A stretch of DNA of 64,000 nt from Alphaproteobacteria bacterium. Its GTDB lineage: Bacteria > Pseudomonadota > Alphaproteobacteria > SHVP01. The stretch lies in the NCBI GenBank assembly GCA_016869765.1, contig VGES01000011.1, forward strand, positions 18,969 to 82,968, written 5' to 3'. This document shows positions 39,419-48,887 of this stretch, piece by piece; the first letter of the stretch is position 1; each line of letters starts with the position of its first letter. The notes under the pieces are model-generated. The model did no database searches, was not told the origin of the DNA, and worked only from the letters and a program-made list of their open reading frames with translations. The translations under genes were made by a program, and so were the position numbers.

Positions 39419-40966
39419 TCAGTTCGCGAACGTGATCTCGTGATAGTTGATGTACTGATTCTCGTTGCGGAAGCCGACCACGTTGGGTTGCGTGGCGTGG
39501 ATGTTATTGAACTCGACGAGGAACAGGTTGATCGCCTCCTCATGTTGCAATTCGATCAACTGGTGAATCAACGAGCGCCGTTTCTCGACGTCGAACTCGA
39601 CCAGAATCTGATCGAGGAGCGCCTGTTGCTTGGGATCGCATATGTAGGGCTTGGTCCCCTTGCCACACGACTGACTCGAGAACGCCGAGGTCGCGTCCAT
39701 CGACGGACCCGCCGCCCACAGGTTGTGCCACACGCCGGAATCCCAGTTCACCGGCAAGAACTTGGCGCGCCAGTCCGGGAACGGGATGGCCCGCACGTTC
39801 GAGGTGACGCCGATCTTGCGGAGGTCGGTCGTGATCTGCTGGAAGATCTCGCCGTCCGCCGGGAACGCCCCGGGCACGGCATCGAAATCGAACGCCAAGT
39901 TGGGATGCCCCGCACCGGCGAGGAGTTTCTTCGCACGCTCCGGATCGTAGGCGTACGGCTTGACGTTGGGATGATAACCGAAGGCGACCGATGCGACGCC
40001 CTGGCCCGTCGCGCTGCCACCAACCCCGCTCAACAGGTTCTTCACCATGTTCTCTTTGTCGACGCCGTGGTTGAGCGCTTGGCGCACGCGCTTGTCCAGG
40101 AACGGCTTGATGTCGACGCCATCCTTGGCGTTGATCTGGGTGAACCCGAGGGTTAGCACCTGATGCCCTGGCTTGACGTCGATCTTGGCGTTGGCTTGGC
40201 GCAGCGCGGCGAGGTTGTCGGGCGCAGCGCCAAGGATAATGTCGAGTTGGCCCGAGACGAACGCCTGCATGCGGGGCGCGCGCTCGGGCATATCGAAGAC
40301 CTCAAGATTGCGAATCCGGGGGCGCCGCCAGCTGTCCTCGAACGCGGTCAGCTTCGCCGAGGCATTGTCGACGAAACTCACCTGACGGTAGGGCCCGGTG
40401 CCGACGGGGCGATCTGTGAAGCCCGCGACATCCGTCCAGGCTTTGGGTTCGATGATGAGCACAATCGCCGCATCGTTGGGCAGAATCGGGTTCGGACGCG
40501 CGGTCGTCAGTTCCACGACGTTGCCACCTTTGGCCTCGACCTTGGTGATGCCGCCGACACGGCTCGAAACCGAGGCGCCCCTGGACTTGCCCTCGTCGGT
40601 CTGCAGCCAGGCGAACGTCGCCTGGATCGCCTGCGGCGTCAGCGCCTCGCCGTTGTGAAACTTGGTAGAGCGCAGCGTGAATTCCCAGGTCGTCGGGCTA
40701 GTGTTACGCCAACTGGTGGCGAGTGCCGGCACGGTCTGGCCCTTCTCGTTCACGAACGTCATGGCATCGAAGATCGCGTGCCAGGTGAACATCACGGGCG
40801 TCGCGAACCCGGTGAACGGGTTGCCTCGCCCCGGAGGCAGGTCCCACGTTCCAACCCGCAGCGTCCGATCCTGCATCGGCTGGGCGCTCAACGGCGCAGA
40901 TGCCACCGACCAACCGACGACGGCCAAAGCCGCCGCCTGAACCAGGCGCCCCGCATGCTTGTTCAT
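39419..40966 (-). CDS. ABC transporter substrate-binding protein, family 5 (oligopeptide type), copy A
   Basis: A 515 aa periplasmic binding protein. Sec signal with a cut after about residue 28 (PLSA). Family 5 traits: LRVGTWDLPPGRGNPFTG, PTTWEFTLR-TKFHNGEALT, RNLEVFDMPERAPRMQAFVS and the C-lobe INYHEITFAN end. No permease is adjacent, so it must borrow the DppBC-type pair at 53.6-55.5 kb or one elsewhere. Very similar in layout to copy B (shared DSWRRPRIRNLEV, HNLW, KPYICDPKQQAL). ATG 40966 with GGGGAGGA upstream; the long frame above it is not coding. Confidence 0.92.
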   Translation of the reverse strand: MNKHAGRLVQAAALAVVGWSVASAPLSAQPMQDRTLRVGTWDLPPGRGNPFTGFATPVMFTWHAIFDAMTFVNEKGQTVPALATSWRNTSPTTWEFTLRSTKFHNGEALTPQAIQATFAWLQTDEGKSRGASVSSRVGGITKVEAKGGNVVELTTARPNPILPNDAAIVLIIEPKAWTDVAGFTDRPVGTGPYRQVSFVDNASAKLTAFEDSWRRPRIRNLEVFDMPERAPRMQAFVSGQLDIILGAAPDNLAALRQANAKIDVKPGHQVLTLGFTQINAKDGVDIKPFLDKRVRQALNHGVDKENMVKNLLSGVGGSATGQGVASVAFGYHPNVKPYAYDPERAKKLLAGAGHPNLAFDFDAVPGAFPADGEIFQQITTDLRKIGVTSNVRAIPFPDWRAKFLPVNWDSGVWHNLWAAGPSMDATSAFSSQSCGKGTKPYICDPKQQALLDQILVEFDVEKRRSLIHQLIELQHEEAINLFLVEFNNIHATQPNVVGFRNENQYINYHEITFAN

Positions 40967-41042
40967 GGATTCCTCCCCAGGCGTCGACGAAGGCCGACGC
41001 CTGAAAAACCCTAGCGGTCGGCCCCTAGGCCGGTCAACGCCG

Positions 41043-41714
41043 CTACTCGAAAACCACGCCCGGCAGGCTGCGGAGCTTGTCCTCGCTTTTGCTGCGCTGG
41101 TCGTAGGGAACCCCCGAGACCCGCCCGGCCCAGGACTTTTCGCCGGCGGCTTCGACCTTCGGGATGATCTCGGCGACGCGGTCGCGCGGCACGACGACGA
41201 CGCCATCGTCGTCGCCCAGGACGAGGTCGCCGGGATAGACGATGACGCCACCGCAAATGACCGGGCTATTGAGCCAGCCCGGCTTTTCGGCACCACGGTT
41301 GCGGTTGACGGTGCCGCGGCAGAAGATCGGTAGGCCCTCGCGTTCGCGCAGCATCTGGCCGGTCAACACGACGCCGTCGACGACCACGCCGACGCAGCCG
41401 TTCTCCTTGGCGCCGCCCGCCATGCTGGCACCGAAGTTCGAACAGTCGGTGCGACCACCGGCGTCGATTACGAGCACATCGCCCGGCTTGCAGTACTTGG
41501 TCGCGACCCGGCTCATGAGCGAGTCGTCGGCGTATTCCGGTCGAACCGTGAAGGCCGGCCCGCAGATTTTCCAATCCTGCCGCAGCGGCTTGATGGCGCC
41601 GGCAACGCACTGCCGCGGGCCTACCTCGATCCCGGCGAGGCAAACGTGGACCTTTGCGGCACGATCGACCCAGGATTTCTCTGGACGCACGAAGTCCGTG
41701 ACAACGCGATACAT
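41043..41714 (-). CDS. RraA-family protein, copy 1 (catalytic Arg-Asp pair replaced)
   Basis: A 223 aa member of the RraA/HMG-CHA aldolase fold. Family blocks: CKPGDVLVIDAGGRTD near residue 80, GCVGVVVDGVVL near 110 and GGVIVYPGDLVLGDDDGVVVVP near 155. In known aldolases of this fold the segment after VVxDG ends with Arg-Asp, which bind pyruvate and metal; here it is Leu117-Thr118, so normal aldolase chemistry is doubtful. ATG 41714 with GGAGGGACC upstream. Lies between two binding-protein genes on the same strand. Confidence 0.85.
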   Translation of the reverse strand: MYRVVTDFVRPEKSWVDRAAKVHVCLAGIEVGPRQCVAGAIKPLRQDWKICGPAFTVRPEYADDSLMSRVATKYCKPGDVLVIDAGGRTDCSNFGASMAGGAKENGCVGVVVDGVVLTGQMLREREGLPIFCRGTVNRNRGAEKPGWLNSPVICGGVIVYPGDLVLGDDDGVVVVPRDRVAEIIPKVEAAGEKSWAGRVSGVPYDQRSKSEDKLRSLPGVVFE

Positions 41715-41723
41715 GGTCCCTCC

Positions 41724-41758
41724 GCAAAAGAAAGGGGCAACCGCGCGGTTGCCCCTTT
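41724..41758 (-). terminator. Strong hairpin with T tract between binding-protein copy B and the RraA gene
   Basis: On the minus strand a perfect 13-bp stem (AAAGGGGCAACCG at 41758-41746, CGGTTGCCCCTTT at 41743-41731) with a 2-nt loop is followed by TTTCTTTT. This is a textbook intrinsic terminator. It stands just before the ribosome binding site of the next gene in the row, so it probably cuts the level of downstream genes relative to copy B. Confidence 0.8.
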
Positions 41759-41779
41759 TGTGACGAACGCTCGAGGCAC

Positions 41780-43333
41780 TCAGTTCGTGAACGACATCTC
41801 GTGGTAGTTGATGAACTGATTGACGTTCTTGAATCCCGCGACGTTCTTCTGAGTCGCGTGCAGGTTGGCGAACTGGACCAGGAACAGGTTGATCGCCTCG
41901 TCGTGCTGCAACTGGATCAGGTCGTGCAGAACCTTTAGGCGTTTCGCCTCGTCGAACTCGCTGCTCGCCTGGTCATAAAGCGCCTGCTGCTTGGGATCGC
42001 AGATGTAGGGCTTGCCGCCTTTGAGGCAGGACTGATTGAGGATCGCCGCTGTCGCATCCATGGCCGGCGCTGCCCCCCACAGGTTGTGCCACATCGGGCC
42101 GTCCCACTGCACCTGGAAGAACTTCGGCAGCCATTGCGGGAACTGAACGACGCGGACCTCGGCATTGACGCCGATCCGCTTCAGTTCGGCCGCGGTCTGC
42201 TGGAAGATTTCTCCATCCGCCGGGAAAGCCCCAGGGACGGCCTCCACGATCACCGTACCCGGGATGCCGTTGCCGTATCCCGCTTCGGTCATCAGGCGCT
42301 TGGCCCGATCCGGATCATAGGCATAGGGCTTCACGTTGGGATTGTGTCCAAAGGCCAGCGTCGAGACGCCCTGTCCCATGGCGATACCGCCGATGCCGCC
42401 AAGAAGCCCATCGACCATCGACTGCTTGTTGACCGCATGGTTGATCGCCTGGCGCACGCGCTTGTCGGCGAACGGCTTTAGATCGACCCCCTCCTTGGCA
42501 TTCGTGAATGTAAACGCCCAGGTGAGCACCTGCTGACCGGGCTGAATGTCGAGATTGGCTCCCATCGCCCGGATCGCCGGCACGTTGTCGGGCGTCAGCC
42601 CGAGGACGACATCCATCTGGTTCGACTGGAAGGCCGCCAACCGGGTCGGCCGTTCCGGCATCGCGCTTACTTCAAGATTGCGGATCCTGGGTCGCCGCCA
42701 GCTGTCCTCAGCCGCGGTGAACTTGACGAGACCGGCCTGCCAATCGACGATCTTGTAGGACCCCGTGCCCACCGGTTTCTGGGTGAACGCCGCCAAGTCC
42801 TTCCACGCCTTCGGCTCGGGGATGAACACGGCCGCGATGTCGTTGGGCGCAATGGGATTGGGCTTCACGGTCTCGACCACGACGGTGGTCGCGTCGACCT
42901 TCTTGATGTCTGCGATCCAGGTGATGCGGCTCGAGACCGAGGGTCCCTTGGCCTTGCCCTCGTCGGATTTCAGCCAAGCAATGGCTTCAGCTAGGGACTC
43001 CGGCCCATTGACCTCGCCGTTGTGGAACTTTGTGTTGGGTCGCAGCTTGAACTCCCACGTCGTCGGCGACGTGTTGCGCCAACTTGCCGCGAGCGCGGGC
43101 TGGGCCTTGCCTTTCTCATCGATGAATGTGAGCGCATCGAACAGCGGGTGCCAGTAGAACACGCTCGGCGTACCCGTCCCAGTGTAGGGATTGCCGCGCC
43201 CGGGCGCCTCGCCCCACTGCGCCACGCGCAGCGTGCGCTCTTGCAGTGCCTGCGCCGACGCCGGGGCCTGGCTCAAGAGCCCGACGGATAAGGCGGCCGC
43301 GCTGGCAGCCGCCAACCACATGGTGCGTTTCAT
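41780..43333 (-). CDS. ABC transporter substrate-binding protein, family 5 (oligopeptide type), copy B
   Basis: A 517 aa periplasmic binding protein with Sec signal, cut after about residue 27 (PASA). Paralogue of copy A: LRVAQWGEAPGRGNPYTG near the start of the mature protein, PTTWEFKLRPNTKFHNGE, and the same C-terminal pattern INYHEMSFTN. First gene of the minus-strand row; ATG 43333 with GGGAGGACG upstream. Its end is followed by the hairpin at 41724-41758. No permease adjacent. Confidence 0.93.
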   Translation of the reverse strand: MKRTMWLAAASAAALSVGLLSQAPASAQALQERTLRVAQWGEAPGRGNPYTGTGTPSVFYWHPLFDALTFIDEKGKAQPALAASWRNTSPTTWEFKLRPNTKFHNGEVNGPESLAEAIAWLKSDEGKAKGPSVSSRITWIADIKKVDATTVVVETVKPNPIAPNDIAAVFIPEPKAWKDLAAFTQKPVGTGSYKIVDWQAGLVKFTAAEDSWRRPRIRNLEVSAMPERPTRLAAFQSNQMDVVLGLTPDNVPAIRAMGANLDIQPGQQVLTWAFTFTNAKEGVDLKPFADKRVRQAINHAVNKQSMVDGLLGGIGGIAMGQGVSTLAFGHNPNVKPYAYDPDRAKRLMTEAGYGNGIPGTVIVEAVPGAFPADGEIFQQTAAELKRIGVNAEVRVVQFPQWLPKFFQVQWDGPMWHNLWGAAPAMDATAAILNQSCLKGGKPYICDPKQQALYDQASSEFDEAKRLKVLHDLIQLQHDEAINLFLVQFANLHATQKNVAGFKNVNQFINYHEMSFTN

Positions 43334-43506
43334 TTCGTCCTCCCTGCTTGTGGGTAGCGTCGCCCAGTCCCGGGCAACGCCAACCTTGGGTTGAAGCGTA
43401 GCATGACAGCGCCCGGCCGCAGAAGCGCGCCCGATTGACGGAGCGACACCCGCCGTCGCACAGTGCCTCGGCCTTGTGGAGCCGGCCGGCCATTGAGGGG
43501 GGTTCG

Positions 43507-44754
43507 ATGCGCTTCCTCGCGGTACTCGCATTGATGATGGTTTGCGCCGGCGGCGCTTGGGCACAATCGCGCACCACCATCATCGAATATGATGACAAGG
43601 GCCGGCCCACCGGTGCCAACACCCGTCAGGGCGGCAGCAACGCGACGGCCCCTGCCCGCGGGCCTGCGACCAACCGCAACCAGCCCCGCGCGATCGACAA
43701 CGAGTTGATCGTCACCAATGCACCGGCCGACTTCGAAAACAGCGTCGGGGGGCTCGGTTTTCGCATCGTCGAGAAGATCGGCCTGCGCGCGCTCGACATG
43801 ACGGTCTACCGGTTGCGCATCCCACCACAATCCAACGCCGACGATGCGAAAGCGGCCCTCGGCCGGCGCTACCCGGGCATCGTCGCCGACGTCAATCACC
43901 TCTACGATCCCTCGCAGGCCAACGAATCCCTGCGCAGCGGCAGTTTGGCCCGTGACATGGCGGGCTGGGAGCAGGTGCCGGAGACCTGTGGCAAAGGTCT
44001 CAAGCTCGGATCGATCGACGGGTTCGTCGACGAGAAGCATCCCGCCTTCACCAACCGAACGGTGCGCTTTCGCAACTTCCATCGCGAGAATTTGCCGCCC
44101 GGCGCCGCCAGCCATGGCACAGCGGTGGCGGCCCTCCTGGTCGGCCATCCGGCGAACCGCGGATTCGGGGGATTGTTGCCGGGGGCGACGCTCTACGCCG
44201 CCAACATGTTCGAGCAGGATGGCGGGCAGGATTCGGGAAATGCGGTGGGATTTCTCAAGGCCCTCGACTGGATGGCCGAAGAAAAGGTCCACGTCGTCAA
44301 CATGAGCATCGCCGGACCCGATAACACGGTGGTCAAGCTCGCCGTCGAGAAGGCCAAACGCAACGGCCTCGTCATGGTGGCCGCCGCGGGCAACTGGGGC
44401 ACCGCCGATCGACCGGCGTTTCCCGGCGCCTACCCGGCCGTCATCGCCGTAACCGCAATCGACGACAAGAAACTCGTCTATCAGGACGCCAACCGCGGCG
44501 ACTACGTGGCGTTCGCGGCCCCGGGCGTGAAGGTGTGGACGGCGATCCCCGGCGGCGGCAAGTTCCAGAGCGGCACGTCGTTTGCCGCGCCGTTCGTCAC
44601 CGCCCAGATCGCGCTCGATATCGCCAAGGGGGCCGAGCGCGATGCCAACGCGATCAAGGCCCGCTACGGCGCAAACGCGCTCGACCTCGGGAAGCCGGGC
44701 AAGGACGAGGTGTTCGGCTTCGGCATCATCCGCACGCCGCCCAAGTGCCAGTAG
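43507..44754 (+). CDS. Secreted subtilisin-like serine protease (S8)
   Basis: A 415 aa protease with Sec signal (cut after AWA, about residue 19). A prodomain-like stretch covers about 60-120. Catalytic triad: Asp171 in LGSIDGFVDEKHPAF, His203 in SHGTAVAA and Ser358 in GTSFAAP, with the oxyanion Asn in VAAAGNWG. All are intact, so it should be active. Start ATG 43507 with GAGGGGGG close upstream; the frame 24 codons up lacks a signal. Divergent from binding-protein copy B. Confidence 0.92.
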   Translation: MRFLAVLALMMVCAGGAWAQSRTTIIEYDDKGRPTGANTRQGGSNATAPARGPATNRNQPRAIDNELIVTNAPADFENSVGGLGFRIVEKIGLRALDMTVYRLRIPPQSNADDAKAALGRRYPGIVADVNHLYDPSQANESLRSGSLARDMAGWEQVPETCGKGLKLGSIDGFVDEKHPAFTNRTVRFRNFHRENLPPGAASHGTAVAALLVGHPANRGFGGLLPGATLYAANMFEQDGGQDSGNAVGFLKALDWMAEEKVHVVNMSIAGPDNTVVKLAVEKAKRNGLVMVAAAGNWGTADRPAFPGAYPAVIAVTAIDDKKLVYQDANRGDYVAFAAPGVKVWTAIPGGGKFQSGTSFAAPFVTAQIALDIAKGAERDANAIKARYGANALDLGKPGKDEVFGFGIIRTPPKCQ

Positions 44755-44757
44755 GCC

Positions 44758-45327
44758 CTAACGCTTCATGAAGCCTTTGGGATCGACCAGCTTGAACGTC
44801 TGGCCGTAGCGCTTCGACACATCGACCAGTTGCGTTAGACGCCCGCCCTTGCCTTTGAGCAGGGCGGTGAGGTCGGCCGTCGTGTTTGCGTCGGTCAGGA
44901 AAGCGAAGTTCGCGCCCTCTTTCTGGGCCGGGAAGCGTCCGGTGTGCCAGGTGCCCTTCCACATCATGATGCCGGTGCTGCCGTCCTGGTAGAGCGCCTT
45001 CATGTCCTCGGGCCGGGGGATCGCCTCCGGATCATCCGGATCCGTCGGACGTGCGAACACGGTGACCGCGGCGTGATTGCTGAGCGGCACGAACGATTGC
45101 GTCACCAGGTAGTGACGCTCCATGTGCGTGAACTCGAGCGTCGGCTTGTATTGAAACTTGGCGAACTCCAGTTCGAACTTGCCTTCGCACTCGAAGTCGA
45201 CCGTCCAGGTCTTGGCGTTGGGGCTGTCGAAATGCGGGCGTTCGTTGCGTTCGGCGATCACCTGTCCGAAGGGGGCAAACGACTCGGCGGTCAGCAGTTC
45301 GATCGGTAGTTCGAAAATCTTGGCCAT
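44758..45327 (-). CDS. Ureidoglycolate lyase family protein (AllA-like)
   Basis: A 189 aa cupin-type lyase. AllA splits ureidoglycolate into glyoxylate and urea, the last step of allantoin use. Features: ESFAPFGQVIAE near residue 15, THMERHYLVTQSFVPLSN near 67 and WKGTWHTGRFPAQKEGANFA near 123, the expected blocks with some differences from E. coli AllA. It lies 50 bp after methyltransferase 1 on the same strand, so may share its transcript. A PuuE-type allantoinase gene is at 27.1-28.0 kb. Confidence 0.82.
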   Translation of the reverse strand: MAKIFELPIELLTAESFAPFGQVIAERNERPHFDSPNAKTWTVDFECEGKFELEFAKFQYKPTLEFTHMERHYLVTQSFVPLSNHAAVTVFARPTDPDDPEAIPRPEDMKALYQDGSTGIMMWKGTWHTGRFPAQKEGANFAFLTDANTTADLTALLKGKGGRLTQLVDVSKRYGQTFKLVDPKGFMKR

Positions 45328-45377
45328 GGGTTCCTCCCGTCGTGTCGTATGCTAGCGAGAAACCGAGGGCCGCGCTG

Positions 45378-46502
45378 CTATTTGCGAGCGCCGAAGAACC
45401 ACGCCTTGCCGCGCGTCGAACCCGATGTGCCGGTGTAGTGGCTCTCGACCCAGACATCGATGTAGTCCGATTCCGAGAAGCCGGCGGCGAGAAGCATCGC
45501 CTTCTGATCGAGATCGTGCATCTTGCTGATGAACGGTTCGGCGTTGAAGTGCGTATCCCAGTCGTGCACCGCCGCGTCGAACAGCGGCAATCTGTCCCAG
45601 GGTGGTCCGTCGCCATGCAGCGTGATGCCCCCCGGCGCGAGCAGGCGGAAGCATTCGTTGAAGATGTTCTGCATCGCCCCGGTCGCGGTCTCGTGCAGCG
45701 TCGCATGGCTCACGATGACGTCGAAATAGCCGTCGGGGAACGACGTGTGTTCGGCGTCTTGCTGCGAGAAGTGAACGACCATACCGCGCGCCTCGGCCCG
45801 CGCATGGGCGTAGCGCAGCATCGGCGCCGCGACGTCGATGGCATGAATCTCGGCGTCGGGGAACGCTTCGCAATAGGGCAGGGTCGAGTGCCCGACGGCG
45901 CAACCGAGGTCGAGAATGCGCTTGGGTTCGCGCGACAGCGCGCCCTTCAGATAGCGGATCGCCGTACGCCCGAACTCCTCCGTGTAGGGGCCGAGGCTGC
46001 CCACCGCGCGCACGAACGCGCCCTGGTCGTAGACCGCGCCGGCGAAGAGATCGCCCGACCCGAGTTCGCCCTGGTAGTTGCCCGGCATGCCATGGATATC
46101 GACGGCCGTCACGTAACGCGGCATCGCGACGCTGGGATCGAGCCGAAGCGTGCCCCGGGCGCGGCGAGCGAGCCGATCGGCGGCGGCCGCCAACGCGGGG
46201 AGCTGTCGCTCCGTCGCGTCGCCGAAGGTATCCCACATCATCTCCTGAGCGAGCAGGCGAAGCGCACTTGATACCTGGCCGAAGCCGTCGCGCAGCAACG
46301 CGCGGCGCACTTCGTGACGATCCTTGGGCGGACGCCCGCGCTCGCGCTCGAACGTTGGACGGACGCGGGACTCGTAGACCGTCCGTGCGTCGATCCGCGT
46401 TTCGCGAATCGCCTCCTGTCGCAAGGCGAACACGAAGTCGCTGCGCGCTCCCGCATCGTGATCGAGAACGGGTAGTACAGCATGGCGTCCAGGCCTAAGC
46501 AT
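45378..46502 (-). CDS. Methyltransferase of the four-member family, copy 1
   Basis: A 374 aa protein: an all-alpha N-terminal part of about 120 residues (DRHEVRRALLRDGFGQVSSA, LLAQEMMWDT), then the hallmark PRYVTAVDIHGMPGNYQGEL, and a class I SAM domain with ILDLGCAVGHSTLPYCEAFP, followed by VVHFSQQDAEHTSFPDG and the shared block WDTHFNAEPFISKMHDLD. Closest to copy 2 (both end FFGARK). ATG 46502 follows copy 2 by 11 bp with GGAG upstream. Substrate unknown; I do not recognise the family by name. Confidence 0.85.
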   Translation of the reverse strand: MLRPGRHAVLPVLDHDAGARSDFVFALRQEAIRETRIDARTVYESRVRPTFERERGRPPKDRHEVRRALLRDGFGQVSSALRLLAQEMMWDTFGDATERQLPALAAAADRLARRARGTLRLDPSVAMPRYVTAVDIHGMPGNYQGELGSGDLFAGAVYDQGAFVRAVGSLGPYTEEFGRTAIRYLKGALSREPKRILDLGCAVGHSTLPYCEAFPDAEIHAIDVAAPMLRYAHARAEARGMVVHFSQQDAEHTSFPDGYFDVIVSHATLHETATGAMQNIFNECFRLLAPGGITLHGDGPPWDRLPLFDAAVHDWDTHFNAEPFISKMHDLDQKAMLLAAGFSESDYIDVWVESHYTGTSGSTRGKAWFFGARK

Positions 46503-46513
46503 CGGGGTCTCCG

Positions 46514-47638
46514 CTATTTGCGAGCGCCGAAGAACCACAAATTGTTGCGCAACGTCGCCGAAGTTCCTTTGAACGCAGCCGGCACGTATACGTCGATGTA
46601 TTTCGACGCCGCGAACCCCGCTTCCAACATCAGCGCCTTCGGGTCGAGGTCGTGGACCTTGCTGATGAACGGCTCGGCATTGAAGTGCGTGTCCCAGTCG
46701 TGAACTGCGGCATCGAAGTCCGCGATGCGGTTCCACGGCGGGCCATCGAAATGCAACACGATCCCGCCCCTGGCGAGCAGGCGGTGCGCTTCGCGCAGGA
46801 TGTTGCGCAGCGCCCGGTCCGAGGTTTCGTGGATCATCGCCAGGCCGACAATGAGGTCGAAGTGACCGTCCGGAAAATCGGTCCGTTCGGCGTTCTGTTG
46901 CGAGAAATGAATCTTGTGGCCGAGGGCGACCGCACGGGCGTGGCCGTACCGGATCATCGGCGCCCCGGTGTCGATCGCATAAACCTCGGCCTTGGGATAG
47001 GCCTCGCAGAACGGCACGGTCGAGTGCCCGACCGAACACCCGACATCGAGGATGCGTCGCGGGGAGAACTCGGGAAACGCCTGTTTGAGGTATGCGATGC
47101 AGGTGTGCCCGAAGCTATCGTTGTGCGTGCCCGCCGAACCCATCGAGCGCAGGAACACCCCGCGGTCATAGAGCGCGCCCGCGAACACGTCGTCCGACGT
47201 GAGTTCGCTGTCGTAGTTGCCCGGCATGCCGTGAATGTCGACCGCGCCGACATAGCGCGGCACCTCGAGCGTCGGATCGATCCGCACGCTCCCCGACCGC
47301 CGGCCGTTCAGTTGCCGCGCACGATCGACCAAGGTGCCGAGTTGGCGCTCGACCGAAGAACCGACGGCGTCCCACATGATCTCCTGCGCCAGCAGGCGCA
47401 CCGCGCTCGACACCTGGCCGAAGGGATCACGCAACATGGCCTTGCGAATCTCGTGTCGGTCCTTCGGTTTGCGCCCATGAGTTTTACGAAACTGCGGCCC
47501 GACCCGCCCCTCGAACACGGTTCGCCCGCCTTCTCGGGCCTCGCGGACCGCTTCGACGCGCAAGGCCATGGCGAAGGCCTGGCGGGCCTCCTCGTCATGA
47601 TTGGCGACCGGTAGCATCGCGTGCTGGGACTGCCGCAT
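46514..47638 (-). CDS. Methyltransferase of the four-member family, copy 2
   Basis: A 374 aa paralogue, exactly as long as copy 1. N-terminal helices with KPKDRHEIRKAMLRDPFGQV and LLAQEIMWDA, then VGAVDIHGMPGNYDSEL, ILDVGCSVGHSTVPFCEAYP, KIHFSQQNAERTDFPDG and WDTHFNAEPFISKVHDLD. First gene of the minus-strand row copy 2-copy 1-AllA-like. ATG 47638 with GAGGA upstream was preferred over an in-frame ATG 23 codons earlier. Tandem duplicate of copy 1. Confidence 0.85.
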   Translation of the reverse strand: MRQSQHAMLPVANHDEEARQAFAMALRVEAVREAREGGRTVFEGRVGPQFRKTHGRKPKDRHEIRKAMLRDPFGQVSSAVRLLAQEIMWDAVGSSVERQLGTLVDRARQLNGRRSGSVRIDPTLEVPRYVGAVDIHGMPGNYDSELTSDDVFAGALYDRGVFLRSMGSAGTHNDSFGHTCIAYLKQAFPEFSPRRILDVGCSVGHSTVPFCEAYPKAEVYAIDTGAPMIRYGHARAVALGHKIHFSQQNAERTDFPDGHFDLIVGLAMIHETSDRALRNILREAHRLLARGGIVLHFDGPPWNRIADFDAAVHDWDTHFNAEPFISKVHDLDPKALMLEAGFAASKYIDVYVPAAFKGTSATLRNNLWFFGARK

Positions 47639-47767
47639 GGGTTCCTCTTCACCGATCGCGCAATTATAGCGGGCATTCGGCCCGGCGTGAGCCATGCACG
47701 ACCGCATTTGCCGGGCCGGGCATAAGCCCTAGACTGTCCGACCTGGGCCCAACCAGGGAGGCGCCCC

Positions 47768-48880
47768 ATGCTCAATCACCAGCATTTCCACCCGATGATG
47801 CCGTCGGCCAATCACGACGAACTGGCGCGACAGCTGTTTGTCCTGCGACTTCGCGAGTACGTCGCGGGCGATCTGCAACCCGCCAACAAGATGGTCTTCG
47901 AGCGCCAGGTCGAGCCCGCCTTCGAGCGCCAGCACGGGCGCAAGCCGGCCCGCCGCGCCGAAGTTCGCGCGGCGATGGAGCGTCATCCGTTCCATCAGGC
48001 GTGGAGCGCGCTCAACGTGACGACGCAGGAGATGATCTGGGAATCGGTGCAGACCTCGATCGATCGCCAGATCGACGACCTCAACGAACGAGCGGCCTCG
48101 GTCAAGGCCAGGCGGGGGACATTGCGCCTCGATCGCACGGTCGAAGCCCCCCGCTATCTAACGGCCGTCGATATCCATCGCATGCCGGGCAACTACCACA
48201 CCGAATACGAGCCCGGGGACGTCTATCAAGCGGCCCTGTTCGACCGCGGCGCCTTCATCTACGGCCGCGGCGGCCAGGGACCGTTCCACGCCAAGCGCGG
48301 CGAAGATGTCGTGAGGTACCTGCGCAAGGTTCATCCCAACCTGAAGCCCAAACGCATCCTCGACATGGGCTGCACAGTGGGTGCCTCGACGATCCCGGTG
48401 GCCCGCGCGTTCCCCAACGCTGAGGTTCACGCGATCGACATCTCGGCCCCGTGCGTGCGATACGGCCATGCCCGCGCCGAGTTCCTCGGGGTCCCGATTC
48501 ACTTTTCCCAGCAGGACTGCGAGAAAACGGACTTCGCCGATGGCTCCTTCGACGTGGTTTTTTCGTGCATTCTGCTGCACGAGACCTCGGGCAAGGCCCT
48601 GCGCAACTACCTGCGCGAAAGTCACCGCCTGCTGAAGCCCGGCGGCGTCGCGCTGCACATGGACTTCTCCCGTTATGCCGGAAAGTCCCCCTACGATCAG
48701 TTCATGGGCGACTGGAGCACGCACCACAACCACGAGCCGTTCATCGCCGGACTGGGCGATACCGACGTGGCAGCGGTCGCCCGTCAGGTCGGCTTCTCGT
48801 CGAACAAGGTGTCGCTCGAGTCGATGTCGCGCTACACCGAACCCGGCAACCACCTTTTCGTGCTCGACGCTCGGAGGTAG
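47768..48880 (+). CDS. Methyltransferase of the four-member family, copy 3
   Basis: A 370 aa paralogue on the opposite strand. Shares HPFHQAWSALNVTTQEMIWE, PRYLTAVDIHRMPGNYHTEY, the SAM motif ILDMGCTVGAST (Asp199), IHFSQQDCEKTDFADG and WSTHHNHEPFIAG. It lies back to back with copy 2 (129 bp apart), with the start ATG 47768 preceded by GGGAGGCG. Converges on RraA copy 2. Substrate unknown. Confidence 0.85.
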   Translation: MLNHQHFHPMMPSANHDELARQLFVLRLREYVAGDLQPANKMVFERQVEPAFERQHGRKPARRAEVRAAMERHPFHQAWSALNVTTQEMIWESVQTSIDRQIDDLNERAASVKARRGTLRLDRTVEAPRYLTAVDIHRMPGNYHTEYEPGDVYQAALFDRGAFIYGRGGQGPFHAKRGEDVVRYLRKVHPNLKPKRILDMGCTVGASTIPVARAFPNAEVHAIDISAPCVRYGHARAEFLGVPIHFSQQDCEKTDFADGSFDVVFSCILLHETSGKALRNYLRESHRLLKPGGVALHMDFSRYAGKSPYDQFMGDWSTHHNHEPFIAGLGDTDVAAVARQVGFSSNKVSLESMSRYTEPGNHLFVLDARR

Positions 48881-48887
48881 TTCCGCG

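Noticed and set aside
43334..43506. TTGACG near 43436 as a promoter for the protease
   Set aside because: The sequence 17 bp downstream does not look like a -10 element, so support is too weak.
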